Source: Hoplostethus atlanticus (lineage: Eukaryota; Chordata; Actinopteri; Trachichthyiformes; Trachichthyidae). From it: DNA of 64,000 nucleotides. The stretch is from contig JAXDDX010000001.1 in NCBI GenBank assembly GCA_034670405.1, positions 14,332,501 to 14,396,500 on the forward strand, given 5' to 3'. The notes under the pieces are model-generated. The model ran no database searches. It saw only the letters and a program-made list of their open reading frames with translations, and had not been told where the DNA came from. The position numbers were made by a program, and so were the translations under genes. Below, one piece after another: positions 23,116 to 34,048 of this stretch. How positions within the stretch are numbered: position 1 is the stretch's first letter; every line of letters begins with the position of its first letter.

Positions 23116-25149
23116 CAAGCTTCTCACCCCTGTAGCAGACCACTCCTACAGGTGGAGGGGAGAAGATGAGGATACGTTTCCTCAGCAGTGCAAACTTCCA
23201 CAGCACCATTATCTGCTCTCCGAAAAAACGGATGAACTGGGACATGCAGCCAGCTGGGTGGGTGATCTGTCGGAGACAAATATGATCATTTTGTTGTTGT
23301 TGTTGTTGTTGTTGTGGCCCACAACCGACATCACGAACAATACAGAAAGCCTAACAAACCGACCATTTGTAATCTCCAATTACATCCATGCTTGAGCAAA
23401 CTAATTCTTTGTGCAAACAAATTTCCGCCTTGAGTGCACAACGGGGTTGAGCTGGGTCAGCGGCCAATGGCTAGCTATACCAAAGAAAATACCATGAATG
23501 ATGACAGAGCATGTTTTTGGATTGTGTGCATCCTTTTGCTGTCTGACCTTCATTTCCGGGTGCATGCAGCGGTTGATAGTGGCAACGCTCCAGGTTGGGC
23601 AAGCAGTGACCAGGCCGTTTCCTGCTGGGGGGAGGACAGCCTTCTTATCCTCATAGAAAGCCTCCAGAGGAGAGTACTGGCCAGGGCACTGCAGCTGGTG
23701 TCTGCAAGGCAACAACAACAATAGAAATCATCATCACCGTCGTTATCATCTTCATCGTAATAAGCGCGAGCGGTTCGAGTCTCTTCAGGTTTGTATGATG
23801 AAGCAGACAACAGGCAAAATGAGTGGAGTCCATGCTTGATGAGGCACACCTACACATGCAGTACCTACTATTCTTCACCCTGTAGTCAGTAAGCATCTCA
23901 AGGGTAAACGTGATGTGAAAGGGCTGAATGCACTTGCCTTGAATACAAATGTTAAAGCCATAGTAACCCCCGCAGAAACTAGCATAGATTACCCCACTAG
24001 TGAGATCCAATTGCATCCAGCATGAACCTGAGTCCTCTGTATTTGTAACTTGAAGCAGTAGCTGTATTTGTCATATATTTGTGCATAGTCACTGAGGCTG
24101 ATAAGCCTTTCGTGAGAGGACCAAGTGCAGAAGTGCAGAGCTACTGAAGAGAAGAGAGGCTGTCAAGGTTTCTTCCAATTCAGTGCTTAGACTTCATACC
24201 AAAAAAAAAAAATGCATATAAATGGGGCTCTTGTGACGGTGGCGGCAGTAGCGGGGACTCTGGGTTCATGTTTAATAGATGAGAACATTTAAAAACACCG
24301 AAAAGAAGAAGGACAGGGGGGGAGGCACATGAAGAGAAATCTGAGAACAAGCATGGGTGAGGAATAAATATGGCAAACAGGATAGAAATAAGGTGGTGCA
24401 GAGTTGACAAAAAGAGAGAAGCAGCACGCAAGTACAGGATGAATGTGAAAAACCCCAGCACCTCTAACACACCGACACCCACACTTACCTCACTTGGTTC
24501 TCCAGGAAGTGCATGTAGCGGTAAAGGAGAGTATAGGAGGGAGACAGAATACCCACGGACTTCATTCTCGCTCCTCGCTCCAGCTCACTCTCCACCGGCA
24601 TGTTCGCGAAACAGGCCAGCCCGAAGTAACAGCCTTTACGGAAATATCTACCCGGAGGCAAGAGAAACAGCAGGAGGACACTCAGATCAGAGTGCAACAG
24701 ACAGATCGGTCGTCCTCTATAATCGTGCTTTGTGATCTTTTGACTCGTTCATTGTTTTTGTCTGCGTGTGGGAATACGTACATGAAGTCACTGGCGACCC
24801 GGTGGGAACCGCTGGCCATTGACTTGAACTCAACTCCGTCTAGATTGATGTCTTGAGGCAAGCACCACTCCACCATATTGCCTGGCATTCACACACACAC
24901 ACACACACACAAAAACGTGATCATTTTCACTCATCCTGACCACTTCCTCTAATGTTTTTATGACTGTCAAGGAGAAGTGGTTAGTCTGGGAAAGTAAGCA
25001 AGCACTGACTCACCACAAATGTTACCATCTAAACACCAACATATTCCCTTTGAACTGGATGCTCTGCTGTGTTGTATCCTGTAGTGTTTGATTATGTATT
25101 GGCAAATCTCCTCATGTGTGGACAATAACGTTTCAGTTCCATTGTATTC

Positions 25150-25186
<37 letters not shown>

Positions 25187-26347
25187 TTTCATTGAAGAGC
25201 GTCTTTCATGTACCCAAGGCACTTAACAATGGAAAAGAGAAGAACTAGATAAGGTGATAAAAATAACAACTAGGCTAATCTGTATCCAACAGGATGTTTG
25301 CACCTTTCTAGCATCTTGGGCCTCCGTCACACGCCACCAACAGTTCTGGCATGAGCTTCTGTTTGAATTTGATAGACGAGGAGACTGAATGGCTGGATGA
25401 GGCCAGTCTTTCCCAACGTACGATCCAGGGAGTGGGGGGGGGGGGTTCTACTGGGTCCCACGGCAAAATTTGAAATAGTTTAAATTTACAATTATTTAAT
25501 TCATTTGAAGATACGCCACTGAGAGAATGTTATAAGAATGATTTATCAGAGGTTGATCAGATCCAGTTCAAATCAAATCCAACAACAAAAACCTTCTGAA
25601 ATGATGAAATTGTATGAGCTGGGGCCTGTGGTCTAATGTGGATCTGACAAACCAATGGACTGGGCTGATAACTACATGCACCTTTCTTCCTATGACTCAG
25701 CCCCCATGCAGCTTTCTTTTGCCCCCACTTCACATCAGTGAGTCTTTACTTTATACATTAGAATCCCCATCAAGTCCTCCGTCTAGTTTTCCTTACAGCT
25801 GATATCACAAGACAGACAGAACAACAGGATATCACAACAAATATCACAACAACAAGACATCCTGCAGGTACCAGTCTACAATTAATAGATATTGCACATA
25901 GACGACAGGACATTAGTTGCGCTGCCGCTTACCTGATCTTGTGTCAAAGGTAACCACAAACACAGACACGATTTGGTCCTTTTCCTCCCACTGGTCTCTC
26001 ACCGAGAGGCCGGGGAAGGTGTGATCAGCACCGAGAGGATCCGGAAGATCCCATCCGGGCCCGTGGTGCTCTGCTCGGGGACGGGCCGGGCTGGCGTCTC
26101 CGCTGGCAACAACAGCTGTTACACTTGGACCCCTCGTCAGGCTGGTGGTGCTGGTTATGGTGGTGGCGGTGGTGCTGCTCCGCCCGGTGCCCGGCGCAGT
26201 GCCACCCAGCGCTCGACCGTCTGGCGGCGAACTTTTCCCCGCCAGTGCGTCAGCCTTCCCGGGCGGCTGGGGGTCCGCCTGGGACGATTCGGCCGGTGGG
26301 ATCTCCTCCCAGTCCAGCAGCGGAGCTCGATCCGACTGCTCCACCAT
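21884..26347 (-). CDS. dennd11: DENN domain-containing protein 11 (LCHN/KIAA1147-like), complete, 504 aa
   Basis: Member of the LCHN branch of DENN-fold proteins. DENN proteins are generally Rab guanine-nucleotide exchange factors; the specific Rab for this member is not visible from sequence. Nine exons join in frame: 25933-26347, 24782-24881, 24489-24647, 23548-23701, 23128-23266, 22833-22964, 22585-22735, 22216-22284, 21884-22079. Signature stretches are '[20 protein letters not shown]', '[20 protein letters not shown]', '[19 protein letters not shown]', '[19 protein letters not shown]', '[15 protein letters not shown]' and the terminal '[15 protein letters not shown]'. The first exon adds a long Ser/Thr/Pro/Gly-rich N-terminus before the domain, so the protein is about 50 residues longer than the human form (455 aa). 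The order agk-dennd11-wee2 is the same in human 7q34. Confidence 0.96.
23063..23114 (+). repeat. TG microsatellite
   Basis: An imperfect then perfect (TG)n tract lies in a dennd11 intron, ending 13 bases before the 3' edge (transcript sense) of the exon at 23128. In the dennd11 transcript it reads as (CA)n just after a 5' splice site. CA tracts in that position can affect splicing in other genes. Confidence 0.9.
23291..23315 (+). repeat. TTG microsatellite
   Basis: About eight TTG units lie in the dennd11 intron upstream (transcript sense) of the exon at 23128-23266. Confidence 0.9.
24890..24910 (+). repeat. CA microsatellite
   Basis: A short (CA)n tract adjoins the dennd11 acceptor at 24882-24883. 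In the transcript it is (TG)n and replaces the usual pyrimidine tract. Confidence 0.85.
25151..25195 (+). repeat. AAT microsatellite followed by a fish interspersed-repeat fragment
   Basis: About fifteen AAT units lie in dennd11 intron 1. They run directly into 'tttcattgaagagcgtctttcatg...caaggcacttaacaatgg' (25186-25236), the degraded end of the same repeat type seen at 6466. The AAT tract probably grew from that repeat's tail. Confidence 0.8.
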
Positions 26348-26640
26348 GGTACTACTGCTGCCGCCGCGGACTCGGAAAAGGGAAACAACACAAAACTCAG
26401 AAGGTCCAGCCGAATCGAGCTTGCTAAATACACTCCTTGGACTAGATCATGTTTTCCTGCTGCTCTCTGGGGTTTCTATCTATTTGTAAGCGTGTCACAT
26501 CCACTGACGGGCTGCGCTTCCTCCTCCTGCTTCACTGTTTTGATGACGTCGCAGACTTCCGCCCACGTGGGATTATTAATATTTCACGATGGCCTCATTT
26601 TTGGTAGCATATTTCTTGTTCCTCAACGGAAATCACTATA
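26348..26640 (-). promoter_or_regulatory. dennd11: dennd11 5' UTR and promoter region
   Basis: GC-rich sequence sits directly upstream of the dennd11 start codon. It holds a cAMP-response-element half or near-full site (TGACGTCG, 26544-26551) and an E-box CACGTG at 26564-26569. No TATA box is seen at a sensible distance. Function is inferred from motif type and position. Confidence 0.45.
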
Positions 26641-26830
26641 ATATCCCCCACACTATTTTTATAGTATTCCTGTAGTGATTTATAGTATGTATGTTGTACT
26701 CAACAGTGACTTTATAGTGGTCCTACCATCGCCATAATATTCCCACTTTCCTACAGGGACCTATAGGTTTTGCTGTGATATTTATATAGTTTCCTTCTAA
26801 ATTTTAAAATTAGATTACCATAGTTATTTT
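26640..26830 (+). repeat. TATAG-rich interspersed repeat, copy 1
   Basis: An AT-rich block with many 'tatag/ctata' steps lies upstream of dennd11. The ordered motifs are 'tactcaacagtgactttatagtg', then 'cctacagggacctat', then 'ttaaaattagattaccatag'. The same motifs recur in a second copy at 27412-27600. The repeat family is not identified; a MITE origin is plausible. Confidence 0.55.
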
Positions 26831-27169
26831 CGTAAAAGTTGTCTGTACAATCACCACATGTGCCTCTATATCGTCCATTCTCCTCAAATCTAACGCGATC
26901 CTCGCTCAACTCACGAATCAAACAACACATTTCATTCTCAAACTATCATTTTAGGATTACGAAGCCCCTGAAGTGACATGTGGCAAAAAAAGTTATAACA
27001 ATTAAAAGTTTGTAGTACGCAGGAGATAAAAAAAAAAAAAGAAATGTTGTTTTTGTTATCAGCTATACCTTTTAAGTCAGGTGTGTCGCTTATGAATTAT
27101 GTATCTTGCGGCCAATCGGAGAGCTGCATCTGTTAAACCGGATGCATAATTTATTTAAACAGGAAGTAA

Positions 27170-27223
27170 TTTACATACGTGGCGCGACATTCAAGCGTGG
27201 TGGTGTGGGAAGCCATTTGTTCG
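27170..27223 (+). other. wee2: Possible noncoding first exon of wee2
   Basis: A good 5' splice site ('TTC|GTGAGTA') follows 27222. A plausible acceptor ('ttttccacaagccag') ends at 27692, just before the start codon at 27703. The pair would remove the TATAG repeat copy 2 as an intron. No transcript evidence is available, so this is only a suggestion. Confidence 0.3.
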
Positions 27224-27411
27224 TGAGTACACGGCCAGAACTTTAATCAGGATGAAAGTCCTCGAAACTGAAACATACACTGCTGTTATGTCATGTATGG
27301 ATTTGCTGTTGATCGCCTTTTGAGCTTATATCTATAAACACAGCATCACAGGACTGCTGCAGTTCACACGCCCTCACGTGATTTGGTTGGCAGAGGGCCC
27401 CAAATGATACA

Positions 27412-27600
27412 TCAATATAGGGACTGTTGGTACTCAGTAGTGATTTTATAGTGACCTTGTGCTATAAAGAGAGAGAGTTTACAGTATTTAATCTGCTATG
27501 GTATCCTGTAGGGACTTAGTATTATATAGAGTATTTAGTTTAGTATGTATGTGTACTATCATCCTAAAATGTAACATTGGATTACTATAGTTCTCTGCCA
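27412..27600 (+). repeat. TATAG-rich interspersed repeat, copy 2
   Basis: Direct-orientation relative of the block at 26640-26830, with 'tactcagtagtgattttatagtg', 'cctgtagggactta' and 'ggattactatagtt' in matching order. It ends about 100 bp before the wee2 start codon, so part of it may fall in the wee2 5' flank, or in its first intron if there is a noncoding exon near 27170-27223. Confidence 0.55.
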
Positions 27601-27702
27601 TTAGGGGCTGTAAGCTGTAATGTGGGACAACATTTTTTTTATCTGGCCATATTGCACTAGCAGTATTAACCTTGAGCCTTTTCCACAAGCCAGGCCCCAA
27701 GC

Positions 27703-30700
27703 ATGGCGATGTTGTTTGACGGGATCGCCCAGCAGCTGGACTTCTCTAGCTGTGGCGATGAGGGAAGCAGCAGTGACAACAGCTCTGATGACTGCGCCTC
27801 TGCAATCTCCAGGATCCAAAGCCCCAGCTCTGCATGCAGGACGCCCAGGGTGCAACGCCACCGCAGTAGAAGCAGCGCGCTGTCCCCCTCCTTGCAGTAC
27901 ACAAACCCCATACCCTATGCTGCCTGGAGGAAGCTGAGGCTCTGTGACTCTCCCAACACACCCAAGGTGGCGTGTGACTCATATTGTACATCCACTGTTC
28001 ATCAATTTGATTAGTGCTCTTGGATGAATCTCATAAGTCACACCAATTCTACTTCAATATCTTTCTCCCCTGTAGAGTCTGCTGTCCAGGTCGTCCCAGC
28101 CTTGCTCCAGCACTAAGATCAGTCACAGTCAGAGGATCCTGTGTTTCACCTCCACCGCTGCAACCCTCACCCAGTGTCGCAGCCACGCGCCTTCTGTAAA
28201 TGTGAACCCCTTCACTCCTGACACTGTGCGCAGGAGCAGTGAGCACCGCAAGAGGAGCAGCTGTAGGAGTGATGATGACGATGATTGTGGGCACAGGTAA
28301 AGTTGGAACATAAAATATGTTCAGGCAATTTTCCATACAAGTAGGAAATTGCCTGAACATATTTTATTTACCAAGATCACACAATCGACATACATAGGGC
28401 AATTACAGTACAAGTAGTCCAGTTATATCATAATATAGGTATCAAAATAAGAGCTCTTTTTAAACAACAGACACTAGAACAGATACAAGTATTTCTCTTG
28501 CCAGGAGGGTCAGGAGGTTTTCTTTCACTTATTGGCTGGTAGATGTTTAATTCTCCACATTGCGGACAAGGGTTGAAATTGGTTTTATTACATGTGGTAG
28601 GATATTGAAATGATGAATGAAGTACTGGATAGATTTCTGTTACGGATAGTCGTGGCCTTTGAACTCCTGAGTAATACAGTTCTATTCAGAGTATAAGCAG
28701 TTTGTGTGGGCTCTGCTGCCCGTGAGATTCATACTCCATTTCTTCTCTCAGATTGAAACACAGCCTAACGTCATCTGAGGAGGATGATGAAGCATATCTC
28801 CCACCAAAGGTAAAACTATTTTTATCAGCGCTTTCTGGTGAAAAGCTTCTCTCTCAGATGCTTAGATCTGATTTCATCATCAGGCTTTGTCATCTTTGGC
28901 TGCCTCCACACTTCCTGTATTGTCCAAAATAGTGTTGCCATTCAGTGCTACTTCCGGGATTTCTCCAAGGAATCTCTGGAGAAAAGAGCTGTCACATACA
29001 TCACTTTGCCTGTGGAAGTATTACCATACTTGGTGACACATCGCAAAGAAATTGTGATTTTTGACTACCGTTAAACCCAAGACAACTCTGTGACGTCTTC
29101 TCCTTCTTTAGAAATTCTTTGATTTACCACAAGGCCCTCCATCTGTTTATTTGGCAGAGGCGGGCTATCCAAGCCTTCATGCTGTCGCGGTATGAGAGTG
29201 AATTCCTGGAGCTGGAGCGCATTGGCGCGGGGGAGTTTGGAGCCGTCTTCAAGTGCGTGAAGAGGCTGGACGGCTGCTTGTATGCCATTAAACGCTCTCG
29301 GCGACCCCTCGCAGGCTCTGCCAATGAGTGAGTCGACAGCACAGGGGGCCCCTCTGCCAAGTCAGAGACGGTGCCCCTCCAACTTGAACAGATCAATCAC
29401 AGTTTTTGATTTAGTAATAACGAGCATTCATGTGACACCCAGTGCCGTAATGAAAATGGGCACTAAAAGGAGACTGATGCAGTACCTGGTAAGAATTGGC
29501 AAGATTTAACAGTGAATGTATTTTATGCCCTCTCAGGCAGCTGGCCCTGAAGGAAGTGTATGCGCATGCTGTTCTTGGACATCATCCACATGTCGTTCGC
29601 TATTATTCAGCATGGGCTGAGGATGATCACATGATCATTCAGAATGAGTACTGTGATGGTAAGTTGCAGGGTATCATCAAAAGATTTTAAATGAACTGAT
29701 AAATTATGAAGGTCTTGTGGTGAGCTAGATTGAATGGTGTCGTTTGGGTATTGTCTAAGCCATGGCACCCTTTGTGTGGCCCAGGCGGAAGTCTCTATGA
29801 CGCCATTGTGAAGAAGGAGGTGCAGGGGGAGCTGTTTTCAGAGGCGGAGCTGAAAGACCTGCTCCTGCAAGTCTCTTTGGGCATAAAATACATCCACAGC
29901 TCAGGCCTCGTGCACTTGGACATCAAACCCAGTAAGTCTCTTCATCTTTTTTTTTTTTTTTTTCCCCTAGTAAGTTTTCACCTGTATTCCCTTGTTTTGT
30001 TGCAATCTAAACAAAGGCTCTGCATGCCAATCGTGCCAATCTTTTCTTTGTTTCAACTGTCTGTAGGTAATATATTCATCTGCCAGCCGCCCAGCAAAAG
30101 TGCAGCGGGTGAGGGGGAGAGTGAGGAGGAGGAAGATGGCGGCTCTTCAGCAGGAGTCATTTATAAAATTGGTATATCCCGTTTCATGTTGCGTAAAGTA
30201 TTTCCTTACTTTTCCTTACTTGTCGTTGACTTGTCATTCTCTTGATGCTTGGCGTTTTCCGCAGGGGACCTGGGTCATGTGACGTCTACCAACAGTCCTC
30301 ATGTGGAGGAGGGGGACAGCCGCTTTCTGGCCAGTGAGGTCCTGCATGAGGTAAAGTGGCCTGAGTGTTAAGTATTAAAAATAGGCTAGGAGTCAGTTAC
30401 AGCTCACAGTAGGCTTATGTATGAAATATAAAGTTCATAGAGCCAGCTTGCTTTTCGATGACTTATGCCATCACTCTGTTCGTCAGGATTACAGCCACCT
30501 TCCCAAGGCAGACATCTTTGCCCTGGGCCTCACTGTGCTGCTGGCAGCCGGGGCTGCTCCTCTGCCTCAGAACGGAGATGAGTGGCACAGCCTTAGAAAG
30601 GGTCAGCTACCCAACCTGCCACAGGAGCTCTCACCTCCCTTCAGAAGCCTCCTTCAGGTACTCCCTTTTTTGCTGCCAGCAGTATGAATAGCCGGTTATA

Positions 30701-31946
30701 TAGCAACAAAAACCTATTGATGTGCATTGTTGTTGCTGGGATAGCTCGCTGATTACTTGTCTTTGTGTCAGTTGTTGCTGGATCCAGAGCCAACAAAACG
30801 CCCTTCTGCCAGGGAGCTGTGCAAGCACACAGTCCTGAGGGAGGAGAGGACTGGGAGGCTGGCGGCTCAGCTACGCAGAGAGCTCAATGTGGAGAAGTTC
30901 AGGACAGCCATGCTTGAGAAGTGAGAACGGATAATCTAGGATCATTTAAGCCACATAAAGATTTAATGCTCGCAGGCATCAAGATATATGGGAATTTTAC
31001 AAGATTAGGTTTTGACTCTCACAGCAAGCTCTATAGTGATAACAACCTCTATCAAATGATACAATAGAAGCTTTTATTGTCCAGAAATGGAAATTTGTGC
31101 TGACCACCATAGAAGGAAACTCATATTGACTGTTCGAACCTGAGGATTCATCTTTGTTCTAATGTTACTGTGAAGGGCTAAACACTCAAAGTGCCGACAT
31201 GGAGCTTCCCTTTGAATTTTGCTTAATATTTGGTGTAAATCTTCTAGAGAGGTCCAGAATATATACAAAGTTTGTGTATGTTTCACACTGATTGTTCAGT
31301 CTTAAGCGAAGTTCCTATTTTGACTATTGGTCTGGTCAACTGCACTGAGAAATTGGCTTTACACACCTAGAGTGTAGTAATCATGATGGTTGTGGTTTTT
31401 TTTTGTTTTTTTTAAGTCAAAACTGAAAAAGCTTGCATGGCATCAGTATGACCATGTTTTGTGTAATATTGCTTCAAATTGTATGGGAACCCAGGAGGTG
31501 CCATCCCTCATTGTAAGAAAACAATACTGAATAAAAAAATCTGCGGTTCTACCCCTAGATTGAATGGCATAGAGGTGACCAGCAGGTGGTGCAGTTCTAA
31601 ATTTAATGGAAAACAAATTCTCTGATAGCTTTTATGCAACCCTCCATACCAATTCACTCCTATCCTATTGATGCCCATCTTTCCTTGCCGTTTACATCTC
31701 TGTTATTAAATTGGTCCTCATATATTCTCACATGTAAACACTTTTGAAAACAACTCATTCCGTCAATTTCCTTTCCACAGAGAGCTCAAGGAGGCGCGTT
31801 TGGCAGCTCTGTCTCCACAGCAGGCCCTTCCCGCTGGGCTGCAGCCATCTACTAAGACAGGGTCTGCAAACAGAACGGGAAGGAGGCTTGTTGGAAGGAA
31901 CACTGCCCGATCTGTGAGCTTTGGCTGCCCAGGGTATGGAGTCTGA
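27703..31946 (+). CDS. wee2: Wee1-like protein kinase 2 (complete, 552 aa)
   Basis: Wee-family kinase that phosphorylates the inhibitory tyrosine of Cdk1. In vertebrates WEE2 is the oocyte form that keeps meiotic arrest and allows exit at fertilisation. Eleven exons join in frame: 27703-27966, 28076-28296, 28752-28809, 29158-29327, 29537-29658, 29785-29931, 30067-30171, 30265-30350, 30487-30657, 30772-30920, 31781-31946. The N-terminal regulatory half holds the Wee-family 'NPFTPD' motif (about 132-137). The kinase domain shows the glycine loop '[10 protein letters not shown]' (204-213), the ATP-anchoring lysine in 'YAIKRS' (226), '[18 protein letters not shown]', the catalytic loop 'HLDIKPSN' (Asp 324) and the Wee-type 'DLG' in place of DFG. 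An acidic loop (GESEEEED) lies between the last two. A C-terminal tail follows the kinase domain, as in human (567 aa). Position next to dennd11 supports WEE2 over WEE1. Confidence 0.96.
28311..28366 (+). repeat. Near-perfect inverted repeat (hairpin) in wee2 intron 2
   Basis: Arms at 28311-28334 and 28344-28366 are complementary over 23 pairs with a single unpaired T and a 9-base spacer. The hairpin begins 14 bases after the 5' splice site. No known microRNA seed was recognised. Confidence 0.85.
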
Positions 31947-32295
31947 TGAGTCATTGTTTGGCCTATATGCCTATCTTTTGGTCTCACATGATGTGACAGT
32001 TCTCCTCTGCGACCATTTTTTATTTTTTTTTATTTTATCAGGGCAGGACAGTAACCCAAAATCCTGCATAAGGGCCATATAAAGAGGCACTTTAACCAGA
32101 CTCCCCATAAAGTAAACTTATATACTGGACAGTGTTGGATGTCACTGGTTTTTAAGGACTGATCTGATTCAAATACTGTTGTCAGATGGTAATTATGATC
32201 ATTGGTAACTGCTGCAGACAACTGTACCGAACATGAATAATTGGGGACTTTTGTGTTGTTTTTTACTGTAAATAAACATTTTAAGCATTTTATCA
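31947..32295 (+). other. wee2: wee2 3' UTR with poly(A) signal
   Basis: Follows the TGA at 31944-31946. The AATAAA at 32271-32276 predicts cleavage near 32295 and a 3' UTR of about 350 bases. In oocyte-expressed genes the 3' UTR often carries cytoplasmic polyadenylation elements; 'tttttatttt' runs at 32018-32036 are candidates, but this is inference. Confidence 0.65.
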
Positions 32296-34027
32296 GATGG
32301 TGTTCCGGTTCATAACTTTATTTAGCTATGTCACTCTTGGTTTTAACACTTATCTCTGCACATCCAGAAAAACAAAGCCAAACTGAGGGACTTTCCACGG
32401 GAGAGTTCCTATCTGTAGCTGCAGAACAACTTTACTTAACTGGGTTACAGGAATTACAGTCTGGACATGTGACCGCATTAGTCATTATGGATATCCTATG
32501 TTGTCTTTTGTACATGATTACTGCTTGGTTACTTGTTATGACATTGATAATTTGCTAACATTTTGTATTTCAATGTCTTTTGTCAATTTTCCAATAAGCC
32601 ATATCCATACCTCTCCACCAACCCTTGTTTTAGGCTATTGTTGTTTCCAACTTACATTAGTTTCCAGTCATTAATATATTATTTAAGTTTTGCTTTTGTA
32701 GCAGCCCAAAGGGTAGAGGGGTAATATGGGTCTCACTTCTGTGAAACATCACAGTGGCCATCGGTCCCATTACACATACAGGCTACATTACATTGAATCC
32801 AAAACAATGAAAAGTCAATTAAAATTTGTCTACGTAGACTTGTGATTCATTCAACCTTTGTAAAGAAACTTTTGGCTACAAAACTGTTAGCTTCGCTTCG
32901 TATTTCGCTTTCGTTGGTGACTGCTTTTAGAACATGTACAGACAAATAAACACTGAGTTGCTTTCAAGTGTTCCTCGTATATACCCACTCCCAACTTCCT
33001 GACTCATAAATACGACTGGTCGCGCATTCAAATGCTTTTTTTTGTCGGAAATAACAAAATTCAATTCATGTTTTAATTGGAAACAAATCCATAAAAACTA
33101 AGATTTGTGGGAACATAGAAACGTACATTGATATTAATCACTAACAAATACTGTCAAATAATAACCATAGACCGTAGAAAATAAGACTACTATATGTGCG
33201 TTCCCGCAAACGCTCAGCAACATCTCAGCATGACACAGACGTTATCGCTGAAAATTCTCTTTCTCGGTCGTATTTACTTTTTTGTCGAGTTTGTCGTCTT
33301 GTAATATTTTACTTTTCCGACAGCACTCGAAGGCAGCTTTATTTGGTGTAGTGCCAGGGAGGGAATGCCCACCTTGTGAACAAAGTTCTTGGGTATGTTG
33401 TTTTGTGCCTTGTACTTCCCCACCACTGTCTCCGAAGCCCAGTTGACCAGGCAGCAGTAGAGTGTTTTGCACGTTGATTGAAGTTGCTGATGTCAAGACC
33501 CGAAGAATCAAACGTGAGTGAAATTAACTTATGTTCCTTTCCCGAATGTGAATACCTAGCCAACTTGTATTTGCAGCGCTAACTAGCTGGCCGTTTAGCT
33601 GTTTTTGTGTTCTAAACATGCTCGAGAACTAGCTTAACGTTAGCTTTGTAACGTTAGCCAAGACGTTAGCTGTTAGTTAGCCAGTCAAATATGATTAATA
33701 ATAACGTGTTTTAGTTGCTATGCAAGTGTTTGGTGAATGTTTTGTTTTAAATCAGTTTTTAATATAATAATGCAAATTCTTTAGTTGGATATTAGCTGTG
33801 TTTTCTTTACCCTGATAAGCGACTAGTATGAAGGTAAAATAGGGACTTTACTCTCAACGCTCTGAAACTTTCAATCTGTACTCGTGCTGGCTTTTGTATC
33901 CACAGGGAAAAAACACATCTGTAAATTGATATCTGTAGTTACAGTCTACCTTCATAGGTGACTATCGTTATAATTGGCTTGTGTTGTCAAGCTAACGGTT
34001 GTTGTTCTCGCCTACATAAAACTTCAG
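32296..34027 (+). other. wee2-bid intergenic DNA and bid 5' region
   Basis: No coding gene seen in the first 900 bp. A likely noncoding first exon of bid ends at a strong donor ('AAAC|GTGAGT') after 33511. The intron would run to the acceptor 'aaaacttcag' at 34027. The promoter would then lie somewhere around 33100-33400, but no core element is clear. Confidence 0.45.
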
Positions 34028-34048
34028 CAAAGAAGGCAGTGATCATCG

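Noticed and set aside
25973-26641. 222-codon plus-strand open frame
   Set aside because: It lies antisense to dennd11 exon 1, whose GC-rich codons keep the opposite strand open; the minus-strand frame has the family match.
28838-29074. Extra wee2 exon between 28809 and 29158
   Set aside because: Splicing 28809 straight to the acceptor at 29157 keeps frame and reproduces the family sequence before the kinase domain. The alternative acceptor at 29110 leads to a stop.
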